64,000 nucleotides of DNA from Limnephilus marmoratus (lineage: Eukaryota; Arthropoda; Insecta; Trichoptera; Limnephilidae), in contig OU862908.1 of NCBI GenBank assembly GCA_917880885.1, forward strand, positions 54,457,819-54,521,818. Reading direction: 5' to 3'. The notes beneath the pieces are model-generated. The model was not told the DNA's origin, searched no databases, and saw only the letters and a list, made by a program, of their open reading frames with translations. Both the position numbers and the translations under genes were made by a program. Shown piece after piece: positions 34,046-43,588 of the stretch. Each line of letters begins with the position of its first letter. Position 1 is the stretch's first letter.

Positions 34046-34740
34046 TCAGAAGGGTCGGTGAACCTTCGATATGTTTGATAATAGGGTGTTTTATTACTCG
34101 TACGTAATTAACAAACAATATTTTTTTATTTTAATACTTCATAGTATTTTCATTTTTTCTTTTGAACAATAGAACGAACGACCTTCAATATTGAAAAATG
34201 TTATCAATTCAAACCTAATAATTTTATGAAGATAAAGATAATATAAGAATAATAAGTATAATATAAGATAAGAAAAATCCGAACAGAGCAAGGATTACGT
34301 TGATCTATCATCGCTGCTGGGAAATGGCGTGTTGGTTAATTTTCTATTCTTAGTGCTCCGTTTCCAGTGATAGGCTGAGAGCACCTTTGGCTAAATTAAT
34401 AATTTCTAAATAAAAATTTCGTACTAAAACTGATAAGATCTCAAATCATTTAAAATTTAATTGTTTGTATTTTAATTTAATATTGTTACAAAATAATACG
34501 TAATTAATATCATAATAATTTATTATTATGGTTCATTACCTCAAAAATTACAAAAAGGCAATATTTAGAAAATGTTTAAAAATTACTTTTGAAATGTATC
34601 AAGATATAATGGGAAAAAATTAAGGAAAAAAAATCATAAAACTAAGGTAAAGCAAATATAATATACCTAAGTTAATTACTAGGTACCATCTGACAAAGAT
34701 TCCGATTTTTTTGCTGTATAGTTATGCAACAAACTCTTAC
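34046..34740. other. Very AT-rich stretch, nothing recognised
   Basis: No gene or repeat boundary is visible before the LINE remnant. Confidence 0.4.
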
Positions 34741-35778
34741 CTAGTAACAAACAAATTAAATCAATTAATAACCATTTGTAACGTTGATACCAAAGGCCAG
34801 AATTTCATTAAAAACCTGAATTGGTTCCAAATAGCAGAAATAAGACATGGAAATGAGAGACCTAATGCAATTGCCATTTAGCGTAAAGTACGACAAGGCT
34901 GTATCCTGTCGCCACTATTGTTTAATCTCTATTCCAACTATGTCTTCAAAAGAGCCCTAAGTAATACTTAGAAGGGTCTGAAGATCGACGGAGTTGTCAT
35001 TAATAATATAAGATACGCAGATGATACTGTATTACTAGCTTACTGTATCGATGACCTCTAAGACGTATTAAATCTTATTAATAATGCTGGTGAGCAACTG
35101 GGCCTAACAATCAACTTCAATAAAACTAAATGGATGACATTTGGACGACTAAATCAATCTGAATCAATAATACAGTTAAATGGTTGCAATGTCGAAAAGG
35201 TGGAAAGATTAAGATACCTCGGCAGTATTCTCACGGAGACTCTTGACCCAGATGTAGAGGTTAGGTGCAGAATTGAAGAAGCAAGAACTGCGTTCATTAA
35301 AATGAAATCCCTCTTCTGCAATGACAATATCAGCTTAAAACTAAGGCAGAGAATGCTAAGGCTAAAATGCTATGTGTGGTCGGTCTTGCTGTATGGATGT
35401 GAAACACGGACCTTGAAAGTAAATACCATGAACAGGTTAGAGGCTTTTGAAATGTGGCTTTACTGGAGAATGCTCAAAGACCAAAATGATCACCAAAACA
35501 GAAATTCTCAGCGGATAAGAGCAGATAGAGAACTTACATTAATAAAAATCAGGAAAATTTCATATCTGGGTCATATACTTCGAGGGAAGAAGTATCACTT
35601 GCTCCATTTAATATTGAAAGGCAAGATAGAGGGTCGCCGAGGGCCTGGTAGGAGACAAATGTCTTGGCTGCGAAATATACGAGAGTGGACCAGCATTAAA
35701 AGTGTGGAGGAGCTATTCCGGGCAGCGCAAGACAGAAAGACATTTTCAAGAGTGATCGCTAACGTCGGGGGGACCTGA
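34741..35778 (+). pseudogene. 5'-truncated LINE reverse transcriptase pseudogene (RTE-like)
   Basis: A single plus-strand frame runs from about 34741 to the TGA at 35776-35778, interrupted only by stops at 34879, 34969 and 35059. It reads DTKGQNFIKNLNWFQIAEIR, KVRQGCILSPLLFNLYSNYV and NNIRYADDTVLLA, so the catalytic YADD (35014-35025) is intact. From 35134 it is open for 214 codons, with RLRYLGSILTE, VLLYGCETRTL, ISYLGHILRG and GRRGPGRRQMSWLRNIREWT. This C-terminal layout is typical of arthropod endonuclease/reverse transcriptases often annotated as craniofacial-development-protein-2-like. I infer an RTE-type LINE, but the clade is uncertain. The endonuclease domain is missing, so the copy is dead. 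Confidence 0.85.
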
Positions 35779-36095
35779 TACGGCACACAAAGAAGAAGAA
35801 TAACCACAGAAAGCAATTAGAAGAAATTATCAGTAAAAACAATCGACTAGTATTTTAAAATCAATGTAATAGAAGTTACTCAAAATACCCTACCTACTTG
35901 GTTTATAATGGAAGTCACTGAAAGGCCTATAGCCAAAACCTAGTGCGCCTCATCACAGGACCTCCTAGTGAGGAAGACTAAGAACATATTTATTCTATAT
36001 CTAGTTGTGTATTTACATCTTATATTTCTTCATACGTCAATATTCTATAATAATAAATAAAAATAAATTAAAAATCATCGTTGCGTTGAAAAAAA
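35779..36095. other. Probable LINE 3' UTR and unique sequence
   Basis: ACACAAAGAAGAAGAATAAC directly after the stop is probably the LINE 3' end. I recognise nothing after it. Confidence 0.4.
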
Positions 36096-36358
36096 TCTTT
36101 TCTTACTAATATTATAAACGCGAAAATTTGTATGGATGTATGTGTGTTTGTTACTCTTTCACGCAAAAACCACCGGATGGATTTTAATGAAACTTTAGAA
36201 TAATATAACTCTTACATCAGAATAACATATAGGCTATAACTTATAAAGCTAGCTAGAAGGGGACGCGGGGGACGCACGGGAAAGGTGATTCAAGGAGAAA
36301 CAAGAATACAAAACAATAACAATATTTAGCATTGCAACGCTTGCCGGGAACCAGCTAG
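36096..36358 (+). mobile_element. Non-autonomous Helitron-like element
   Basis: The 5' end is TC preceded by A, followed by TTACTAATATTATAAACGCG. The 3' end is a GCAA-CGC-TTGC mini-hairpin, then CGGGAACCAG and CTAG (36355-36358), followed by T. TC...CTRR ends inserted between A and T, with a hairpin about 10 nt before the end, are the Helitron signature. The 263-bp interior (TTTGTTACTCTTTCACGC and similar) resembles short Helitron-like repeats common in insects. There is no Rep/helicase coding. Confidence 0.8.
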
Positions 36359-36467
36359 TTCACAATAAAAATATCACGAATGTGTTATTCTTTCGCAAAA
36401 AAGGTTTTTTTTAGCATAGTTTTACTTAAAAGTTTCGTCTTAGCAAACATAGAGTTAACCTCAAGAT

Positions 36468-37625
36468 CATCATCATCACTATTGGCTCTACAACCCCTGG
36501 TGGGTCTTGGCCTCCTCAAGAGTCTTCCTCCACTCATCTCGGTTTTGTGCCAGCTCTCTCCAGTCTGGAAGCTCCAAGATAGATATGTCTTTGAGGACGT
36601 TGTCGCTCCATCTTGGTCTTGGCCTTCCAAGGCTCCTTCGCCCTATTGGTCTTGAGTTCAGCAGGGACTTTGGTGCTTGATGCTCGGTCATTCTCTCCAC
36701 ATGACCCAGCCACCGAAGTCTTCCCAATTTTATAAATTTTGCGACGTTTAGCTCCTTAAACAAGGTATAGAGCTCATTGTTATAGCATCTGCGCCAAAAT
36801 CCATTTTCTAGAACCGGTCCGAAGATGCGCCTCAAAATTTTTCTTTCAAAAACTTCCAGTGCTCGCTCATTCCTCTTGGTTAATACCCAAGTCTCAGCCG
36901 CGTACGTAAGTACTGGTCTGATAAGTGTTTTGTACACTAATATCTTCGTGTTTCTGGACAGCAGTCTGGACTTTAATTGGTTTTGTAGGCGGAAATAACA
37001 GCATTTGCGTTCACTATGCGCTTCTGGATCTTCTCTGTGGTATTATTGTCGTTTGTTATCAGGGAGCCTAGGTATGTGAATCTTGGTACCGTTTCGAAAT
37101 TTTGGTTTCCACATGAGAGAGTTGGGATTTGTTGGGTGCATCCTACAGCCATGTATTTGGTCTTTTGCTGGTTTACTACGAGACCCATATTTTTTGCAGA
37201 ACTTTCAAGATTTATGAAGGCGTTACGTAAAGCATCTGGAGTTTTCGCGATTATGTCGATATCATCAGCGTAAGCCAATAGCTGCACAGAGTTGTCAAAT
37301 ATCGTTGCTCTTATCTCGATGCCTGAGTCACGAATAACTTTTTCTAAGGCTATGTTGAATAAGAGGCAGGCCAATCCATCTCTTTGTCTCACCCCGTGGA
37401 GCGCTTCAAAGGGCTCGGACAGATCACTGCCAACCCTGACTCTACACGTTACTGGGGACATTGTTAATTTCACCAGATTGATCACCTTACGCGGTATTCC
37501 GAACTCACTCATTGCATTGTACAATGCATTCCTGTTTATGCTATCGTACGCGGCCTTGAAGTCTACAAAGAGATGATGTGTTTCGACATTGTGTTTTAGC
37601 GTCTTTTCCAAAATCTGTCTTAAGG
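36468..37625 (-). mobile_element. 5'-truncated LINE copy with exact 12-bp target duplication
   Basis: TAACCTCAAGAT at 36456-36467 is repeated at 37626-37637, defining a 1158-bp insertion. The minus-strand 3' end is a short ATG/GATGATG repeat (36468-36479), which is how many RTE-like LINEs end. The 5' end is cut inside the RT domain at the codons for TLRQILEK. A truncated 5' end, a simple-repeat 3' end and a target duplication together indicate target-primed reverse transcription. Confidence 0.92.
36488..37625 (-). pseudogene. LINE reverse transcriptase pseudogene inside the truncated copy
   Basis: The first segment (37625 down to 36973) contains LFVDFKAAYDSINR (RT motif 3), GVRQRDGLACLLFNIALE (usual GVRQGDGLSC; one Gly is replaced by Arg) and LLAYADDIDIIA with intact YADD near 37260. 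A single frameshift near 36990 replaces the continuation, which resumes as NQLKSRLLSRNTKILVYKTL in the other frame. It then runs to the stop at 36488 with TWVLTKRNERALEVFERKIL, RLRWLGHVERM and GRRSLGRPRPRW. Apart from this one shift the frame is clean, which implies a young insertion. It is non-functional because its endonuclease and RT start are missing. The clade is probably RTE-related but is not resolved. Confidence 0.88.
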
Positions 37626-37637
37626 TAACCTCAAGAT

Positions 37638-38180
37638 AACTGTTATAAATAATGTAGTAATTGAAATTACGCTCCTGTTCCAATGGTTTTTCGGAGTACT
37701 GCCCCCTAACTCCGAAAGTACGGTATCCTATAATATTATTATGTCACTGAATGAAATAAGTGTCAAAATGACTTTGTGGTTAGAGACACATTCTTATAAA
37801 AGCTCCCACAGTCTTAGATCAGGAGAGGTGACAATGTTAACATGTGTGACATATCACGTAACACATTATTATCATGCTCTCTAGGGACAGCGACTTCTTA
37901 AGAATTTATATAATTTTTATATTATATACTTCGAAAGAAGAAAAATATGTTATTATAATGGTTAGGTACACGACGAGTTTTAAATGTGACTTAATTGTAC
38001 ATGGAGAGAATCAAACTTACTTAAATTACACACACTTGCAGGGGCCATTACTCATGTCAAAAAACCTAACCTAACCAACATTTTTTTTTTATTTAAATTT
38101 AAATTAAATTTAATAATGTTATTATCAACTTCTGCAAGTTTAGTTTATATTTTTATTATAGCTGTTTCGGCTTATAAGGC
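37638..38180. other. Unique sequence between LINE and LTR element
   Basis: I recognise nothing here. The last bases, AAGGC, supply the AGGC target duplication of the LTR element. Confidence 0.4.
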
Positions 38181-38788
38181 TGTGGGTACTCAGGTGTCGT
38201 GGCTGAAGAAGGAAACGAGTTTGCGTGTAATAATAGCCTTTAATGAGTCCACACAATAATTACAATCACATAAACAATTGTAACACGTCACGTAACGGTG
38301 ATAAATACTACAAACGAATTTACGCACTGGGTCAAGGTTAATCGTGGATAGACGAGGCAACTGCTCCGTGGTAAGTTGAATGAATACTAGACTTAAGACT
38401 GAGCCGTGTGCGGCTCGCACCTGTTTTTATACTCCGCCGGCCCGGCAAGTAGATTCAATGACAATAGGTAACGCCGGGTGAATTCACGTAAAGGCGAGAT
38501 ATCACCCGAACCTTCTGCGGGCACTTGAACTGTACAGCCGTACGTTCTAGCTCTTTCGCTTAGGTGGCAGAACTATCTCTTTAGTAATTTCGCATACCAT
38601 TGAACAACGGCGACGCCTCTGGAATGTGCGCTAGGTAGGTAGTTCGACTCGGTGTATTAGCTAGCTGCTAGGTGGGAAAGTTCTCGTGAATTCGTTTGCA
38701 TACAATTTAAAACCAGCGCTGTTTCTGGAGGCACCGATAATTTTCGGGGCGATCCCAATGCGTAGTAAAGCCACGGCTGGTTGCTACA
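38181..38788 (-). repeat. 3' LTR of the Gypsy element
   Basis: On the plus strand it reads TGTGGGTACTCAGG to GGCTGGTTGCTACA, giving TG..CA ends. It is identical to the other LTR except for C at 38732, where the partner has T at 43532. Confidence 0.96.
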
Positions 38789-38805
38789 GGACTCCCTCCC
38801 CAGAC
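38789..38805 (-). other. Polypurine tract of the Gypsy element
   Basis: The minus strand reads GGGGAGGGAGTCC immediately before the 3' LTR. A purine tract at this position primes plus-strand DNA synthesis in LTR elements. The two final C residues at the LTR edge are atypical. Confidence 0.75.
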
Positions 38806-38839
38806 AACGCAGACATGGCTGCGGTGGAAAGAGGAATGG

Positions 38840-41800
38840 TCAGATACCGAGGTGATCGGGAAATCGAACCCGCCTTCCAGAACGAGTGGTTGTGTGTGTC
38901 CGATCCTTACTGCCATCGAACAACGGAAGGGTTGGTTGTGATGTGGTGGCTGGTGACTCTGATTCGGTTTGCGATGCGAATCTCTCAAGATCTTGAGCAA
39001 TGTATGCTGGTTTGAGGCGGTCGATGCTCACGGTGACTTCCTTCCCTTTTACCAGTATGGTATATGTTCGTTCGTGCCGACGAACGACTTTATGAGGGCC
39101 GCTGTAGGGTTGTTGAAGCGGGCTCTTGACGGTGTCGTCCCTCAGAAAGACGTGAGAAGCTGTGGGAAGATTTTGGAAGACGAAATGATGTCCATCACCA
39201 TGGCGGGTACCTTCAACTGGTCTCAGCTCGTTGAAATGTTTCCGTAGTTCCTTAAGGAAACTTCCAGTATCGTCGTTGACATTAGGTCGTGCTTTACATA
39301 GGAATTCGCCGGGTAATCGGAGCGGTTCGCCGTATACTAGCTCGGCTGAGGTTGTAGCGAGATCATCTCTCCAAGCTGCTCTGATTCCCATGAGTACGGT
39401 GGGAAGTGTTTCCGTCCAACGGTTATTCTGATGGCACTTGATCGCTGCCTTCAGTTGACGATGAAATCGTTCCACCATGCCATTTGCTGCGGGGTGGTAT
39501 GCAGTTGTATGGATTTGCGTCGTGCCTGCCAGGAGATTCAACTGCCTGAACAGCCTCGACTCAAATTGTCTCCCTTGGTCCGTAGTAATGCGGAGTGGAG
39601 TGCCGAATCTTGTTATCCAGCCCTTGTAGAAAGCACGCGCCACTGTTTCAGCCTCTTGGTCTGGGATCGGGAATGCCTCTGGCCATCTCGTGAATCTGTC
39701 TACGCACGTGAGACAGTATCGGCATCCTTCTGAAGAAGGCATGACGATTATGTCGATGTGGACGTGCTCGAATCTAGCGGAGGGTCTGGGAAAGGCTCCC
39801 AGGGGTGCTGACACGTGCCGTGTAATTTTGCTTCGTTGGCATTGAAGGCAATTGCGTGCGAGCTTAATAGTCTCAGCTTTAATGGCCGGCCAGACATAAC
39901 GTTGAGTTATGAGCTTAACCGTGGCCTTAATTCCTGGGTGAGCCAGCTGATGGACCGCATTGAATGCCGCAGGTCTGAACTTCTTCGTGACGAAGGGTCT
40001 GGCTATGGTAGTTGAGACGTCACAGTAGAGATGCGCGTCAGTACCCGGAATATTAATCTTTTTAAGTTGTAGGCTAGAACTTCCCTGCAAGTGTTGTTCC
40101 AGTTCAGGGTCGCACATCTGGTCAGCTGCCAGCGCTGCGTAGTCCAGAGGAGTGTCTATCGTCTCGACCCTGGAGAGAGCATCCGCGACGATGTTGTCTT
40201 TTCCGGAGACGTGTCGGATGTCAGTTGTGAACTGGCTGATATAGTCCAGATGGCGGAATTGCCTTGGTGAGCATTTGTCTGCTTTTTGTTGGAAGGCGAA
40301 CGTGATAGGCTTATGGTCTGTAAATATGGTGAACGACCTGCCTTCCACCATATGGCGAAAGTATTTCACAGCGAGATAGATGGCTAGTAGTTCTCTGTCG
40401 TATGCGCCATATTTCTTTTCAGCTGCCGAAAACTTCTTTGAAAAGAATGCTAGAGGCTCCCAGTGACCTGCGACGAATTGGTGGAGTGCGGCACCGGCTG
40501 TAGTATCAGACGCGTCGCTGACGATAGAGAGTGGGGCGTCGCACTTCGGGTGAACGAGCAGGGTTGCCTGGGCCAGAGCTTCCTTGCACTTGTTGAAAGC
40601 TTCTACTGTTTCGGCAGTCCAAGACACGAGTTGTTTGCCTTTTTGGTTCCCTTTTAGGAGGTCATTGAGTGGAGCTTGTGTCCTCGCGGCGTTGGGAATG
40701 AATCTCCTATAAAAATTTATAGCTCCCAGGAAACGGCGGAGATCCTTGATGGAAGCTGGTTGGCTGTAGTTGTTGATGGCCTCCACTTTATCTGGGAGGG
40801 GTGAAGTGCCAGCGTCGGACACCAGGTATCCTAGGAATTTGACCTTAGTCAGGCCGAAATGGCATTTGGCGGCGTTGATGACAACACCATATTCCTGTAG
40901 GCGCTGAAATAATATCTTGAGGTGGGCTAGGTGCTCTTCCTCTGACGTTGAGGCAATAAGAATGTCGTCTATGTAGGCGTAACAGAAATCTAAGCCTCTG
41001 GTAACCTCGTCCATGAAGCGTTGGAAGGTTTGGGCTGCGTTGCGGAGGCCGAAAGACATCACCGGAAATTCGAAGAGTCCGAATGGCGTAGTGATTGCTG
41101 TTTTCGGAATGTCCTCGGGAGCCACAGGGATTTGATTATATGCCCGCACCAGATCAATCGTTGAGAAGATCTTGGTGCCGCTCAGTGCCTGTGCAAAATC
41201 TTGAATGTGGCGTACGGGGTATCTGTCCGGAATAGTTCTGGCGTTCAATCTTCTATAATCGCCACATGGTCTCCACTGGTCGTCCTTCTTGGGTACCATG
41301 TGCAAGGGAGATGCCCAAGAGCTCTCGGAAGGTCGAGCGATTCCGAGACGGACCATGGCCTCGAACTCCTTCTTGGCGCGTTTTAACTTGTCAGGAGCAA
41401 GGCGTCGTGGGCGTTCGACTGTTGGAGGTCCTGGCGTGGTGTTAATATGGTGCAGTGTTGCGTGACGAACTTCCCTCCTGGCACCGTCAGGGCGAGTGAT
41501 GTCAGGAAACTGTTGAAGAAGCTTATGATACGGGGACGTTCCTGTGACCGTCTTAATGGAAGCGATCTTGTTGTCGCTTCGTTTTCCCGTGATGGTCAAA
41601 TTCGTCACCTGGTCCAGCAGCCGTTTATTTCGGACGTCCACCAGTAGCTCGTACTTGGCGAGAAAGTCTGCCCCGATGATTGGCCTGGAGACGTCTGCAA
41701 TGACGAAGCTCCAAGTAAAGTCGCGTCGCAATCCCAGATCCAGGTTGAGCGTTAGGCTGCCATAAGTAGCGATTGTGCTGCCATTTGCTGCTGCCAGTTC

Positions 41801-42109
41801 GTATGTCCCTTTAGTGGGGCGTCCCTGGACAAGGCGTCGTGGGAAAATGCAGAGATCTGCGCCGGTGTCTATAAGAAATTGGATACGGGTTACCCTGTCG
41901 GTAACAAAAAGGCGACTGACTTGGTTGGGGCTGGCGCTGGTCGCCATCAGTTTGGGCCCCGCGCGTTTTCCTGTTGGAAGTTGCAGGGTTTGGTGCACTT
42001 GCTTGCCTTCGTCCCATACTTCCAGTGGTACCAGCATGTGCCCTCGGGCTGACGACCTCTGGACCGACTGCGGGAACGATTGTTCCAACGATGCGGTGTG
42101 GCGCTCCTC
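38840..42109 (-). CDS. pol: Pol polyprotein: protease, reverse transcriptase, RNase H, integrase
   Basis: The frame is open from just after a stop at 42110-42112 down to the stop at 38840, and it overlaps the gag end by 163 nt. It is the -1 frame of gag and has no ATG near its beginning, so it is made by frameshifting at CCCAAAC. Counting from codon 42088, the domains are: an aspartic protease (FLIDTGAD, D74), an RT with [20 protein letters not shown] and YIDD at 372-375, an RNase H (D525, E566, D591), and an integrase. The integrase has a zinc finger (H713, H717, C747, C750), the catalytic triad D779, D837 and E873, and a GPY/F-like C-terminal module around SGPHKV and SIDRLKPAY. All catalytic residues are present and no internal stop occurs over about 1080 codons. 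The product cuts the polyprotein, copies RNA to DNA and integrates it. Confidence 0.96.
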   Translation of the reverse strand, partial: EERHTASLEQSFPQSVQRSSARGHMLVPLEVWDEGKQVHQTLQLPTGKRAGPKLMATSASPNQVSRLFVTDRVTRIQFLIDTGADLCIFPRRLVQGRPTKGTYELAAANGSTIATYGSLTLNLDLGLRRDFTWSFVIADVSRPIIGADFLAKYELLVDVRNKRLLDQVTNLTITGKRSDNKIASIKTVTGTSPYHKLLQQFPDITRPDGARREVRHATLHHINTTPGPPTVERPRRLAPDKLKRAKKEFEAMVRLGIARPSESSWASPLHMVPKKDDQWRPCGDYRRLNARTIPDRYPVRHIQDFAQALSGTKIFSTIDLVRAYNQIPVAPEDIPKTAITTPFGLFEFPVMSFGLRNAAQTFQRFMDEVTRGLDFCYAYIDDILIASTSEEEHLAHLKILFQRLQEYGVVINAAKCHFGLTKVKFLGYLVSDAGTSPLPDKVEAINNYSQPASIKDLRRFLGAINFYRRFIPNAARTQAPLNDLLKGNQKGKQLVSWTAETVEAFNKCKEALAQATLLVHPKCDAPLSIVSDASDTTAGAALHQFVAGHWEPLAFFSKKFSAAEKKYGAYDRELLAIYLAVKYFRHMVEGRSFTIFTDHKPITFAFQQKADKCSPRQFRHLDYISQFTTDIRHVSGKDNIVADALSRVETIDTPLDYAALAADQMCDPELEQHLQGSSSLQLKKINIPGTDAHLYCDVSTTIARPFVTKKFRPAAFNAVHQLAHPGIKATVKLITQRYVWPAIKAETIKLARNCLQCQRSKITRHVSAPLGAFPRPSARFEHVHIDIIVMPSSEGCRYCLTCVDRFTRWPEAFPIPDQEAETVARAFYKGWITRFGTPLRITTDQGRQFESRLFRQLNLLAGTTQIHTTAYHPAANGMVERFHRQLKAAIKCHQNNRWTETLPTVLMGIRAAWRDDLATTSAELVYGEPLRLPGEFLCKARPNVNDDTGSFLKELRKHFNELRPVEGTRHGDGHHFVFQNLPTASHVFLRDDTVKSPLQQPYSGPHKVVRRHERTYTILVKGKEVTVSIDRLKPAYIAQDLERFASQTESESPATTSQPTLPLFDGSKDRTHTTTRSGRRVRFPDHLGI

Positions 42110-42834
42110 CTACGCTGGCCAGAGCGTAGTGTCGAAACTTCACGCCTCAAGGTAGCGAGCTCTTGTTGGAGAGGCTGCATTAACCGCTCCATCTGTGTAA
42201 CCAATGAGTCTTCGGACGATGGAACAGCCACTGAGTTAACTGCCGATTTACCAGCGTAGTCTGCTATGGCGTCTGCCAGGCTGGCCACCTTGTCAAGCGG
42301 AGTATCCTGCTGCGTAGCCAGGACCACCTGCATACTTCTAGGAAGACGACCCATCCATAGGGTTCTCAAAACCTCATCGGGCACAGCGCTGCCAGCGAGG
42401 GTGCGCAGGTGTCTCAAGAATTGGGAGGGCTTACGGTCTCCGATCTCTTCATGTTCCAGAAGTCTCCTTGTCTTCTGCTCCTGCGTGGAGCTGAGGCGTC
42501 TGGTTAATTCGTATTTTAATAGTGCATATGCACCGACCGCAGGGGGCTTCACAATGATGTCCCGGACTTCTTGGGCGTGGGCGGGATCCAAGGCTCCGAG
42601 AATGAAACCAAATTTTGTGGCATCCACGGTCACTCCTGCTGCCTCGAAGCTGCGTTCCACCATAGCGAACCATAATTCTGGGTCATCAGGGCAAAAAGGC
42701 GGAATGCGTACTGCCACTCGGTTGACCTCAGGCGGTGGATTCCTGATGTTGGGTTGCTGGTTACTTGTCGTTGGTTGCTTGTTGCTGGTTATTGGTTGCT
42801 GGCTGTCCTCAGATGTTCCGCTCGCAAGAGACAT
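41947..42834 (-). CDS. gag: Gag polyprotein with CHCC motif
   Basis: Gag packages the element RNA. The frame is open from 42912 (321 codons), but the first ATG with a natural-looking start is at 42832-42834, after an ATC ATC ATC run, and begins [14 protein letters not shown]. An N-terminal Q/N/T/P-rich segment is followed by a core with [20 protein letters not shown] and FILGALDP, a motif set typical of insect Gypsy gag capsids. A basic R/S-rich region precedes the C-terminal finger [18 protein letters not shown], i.e. C-X2-H-X9-C-X3-C. This CHCC order replaces the usual CCHC knuckle and is the hallmark of CsRn1-clade gags. The stop TGA lies at 41947-41949, directly after the slippery heptamer. 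Confidence 0.93.
   Translation of the reverse strand: MSLASGTSEDSQQPITSNKQPTTSNQQPNIRNPPPEVNRVAVRIPPFCPDDPELWFAMVERSFEAAGVTVDATKFGFILGALDPAHAQEVRDIIVKPPAVGAYALLKYELTRRLSSTQEQKTRRLLEHEEIGDRKPSQFLRHLRTLAGSAVPDEVLRTLWMGRLPRSMQVVLATQQDTPLDKVASLADAIADYAGKSAVNSVAVPSSEDSLVTQMERLMQPLQQELATLRREVSTLRSGQRRRSATPHRWNNRSRSRSRGRQPEGTCWYHWKYGTKASKCTKPCNFQQENARGPN
41950..41956 (-). promoter_or_regulatory. Programmed -1 frameshift site CCCAAAC
   Basis: In gag codons the minus strand reads GGC CCA AAC TGA. This gives a canonical X XXY YYZ heptamer (C CCA AAC) directly before the gag stop. A slip of one base back continues as CTG ATG GCG ACC in the pol frame, leading into the protease. This is inferred from sequence; a downstream stimulatory structure was not examined. 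Confidence 0.8.
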
Positions 42835-42964
42835 GATGATGATTGGTGTGCGAAATTTATCACTGAAGAGTTTATTTCGTGCCCGACGTGCCCGCGGTAG
42901 ACGTACTTGCACACGTCGTGCTCACTGTCGAATTGTCCGTGCACTTCGAAGGTCACTAATGTGA

Positions 42965-42980
42965 ACGTCGGTGTCACCAA
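42965..42980 (-). other. Primer-binding site, tRNA-Trp type
   Basis: One base after the 5' LTR the minus strand reads TGGTGACACCGACGT. The 3' end of eukaryotic tRNA-Trp (CACGTCGGGGTCACCA) would pair with TGGTGACCCCGACGTG, so the site matches except for one or two positions. A Trp primer is characteristic of CsRn1-like elements. Confidence 0.8.
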
Positions 42981-43588
42981 TGTGGGTACTCAGGTGTCGT
43001 GGCTGAAGAAGGAAACGAGTTTGCGTGTAATAATAGCCTTTAATGAGTCCACACAATAATTACAATCACATAAACAATTGTAACACGTCACGTAACGGTG
43101 ATAAATACTACAAACGAATTTACGCACTGGGTCAAGGTTAATCGTGGATAGACGAGGCAACTGCTCCGTGGTAAGTTGAATGAATACTAGACTTAAGACT
43201 GAGCCGTGTGCGGCTCGCACCTGTTTTTATACTCCGCCGGCCCGGCAAGTAGATTCAATGACAATAGGTAACGCCGGGTGAATTCACGTAAAGGCGAGAT
43301 ATCACCCGAACCTTCTGCGGGCACTTGAACTGTACAGCCGTACGTTCTAGCTCTTTCGCTTAGGTGGCAGAACTATCTCTTTAGTAATTTCGCATACCAT
43401 TGAACAACGGCGACGCCTCTGGAATGTGCGCTAGGTAGGTAGTTCGACTCGGTGTATTAGCTAGCTGCTAGGTGGGAAAGTTCTCGTGAATTCGTTTGCA
43501 TACAATTTAAAACCAGCGCTGTTTCTGGAGGTACCGATAATTTTCGGGGCGATCCCAATGCGTAGTAAAGCCACGGCTGGTTGCTACA
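42981..43588 (-). repeat. 5' LTR of the Gypsy element
   Basis: It has TG..CA ends and matches the 3' LTR at 607 of 608 positions. By its promoter signals it splits into U3 (43588-43201) and R/U5 (43200-42981). ATTAAA on the minus strand near 43040-43045 could serve as a polyadenylation signal. Confidence 0.96.
43198..43231 (-). promoter_or_regulatory. LTR core promoter: TATA box and TCAGT initiator
   Basis: The minus strand has TATAAAA at 43231-43225 and TCAGT at 43202-43198. The initiator A (43200) lies about 31 nt after the first T of the TATA box, the standard spacing for an arthropod core promoter. The same pair occurs in the 3' LTR near 38398-38431. Confidence 0.75.

Larger units (their letters stand above)
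38181..43588 (-). mobile_element. Complete Ty3/Gypsy LTR retrotransposon, CsRn1-type
   Basis: The 5408-bp element is bounded by 608-bp LTRs and by AGGC duplications at 38177-38180 and 43589-43592. In minus-strand order it has a 5' LTR (43588-42981), a tRNA-Trp-type primer-binding site, gag, an overlapping pol in the -1 frame, a purine-rich tract and a 3' LTR (38788-38181). There is no env frame. The CHCC gag motif together with the tRNA-Trp primer site points to the CsRn1 clade, known from a trematode and from insect Kabuki-like elements. Both genes are open and the LTRs differ by one base, so the copy is recent and may be competent for transposition. It is more GC-rich than its surroundings. 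Confidence 0.96.

Noticed and set aside
38960..42980. Many plus-strand ORFs of 60-232 codons across the LTR element
   Set aside because: They are antisense shadows of gag and pol, which have all the catalytic motifs on the minus strand.
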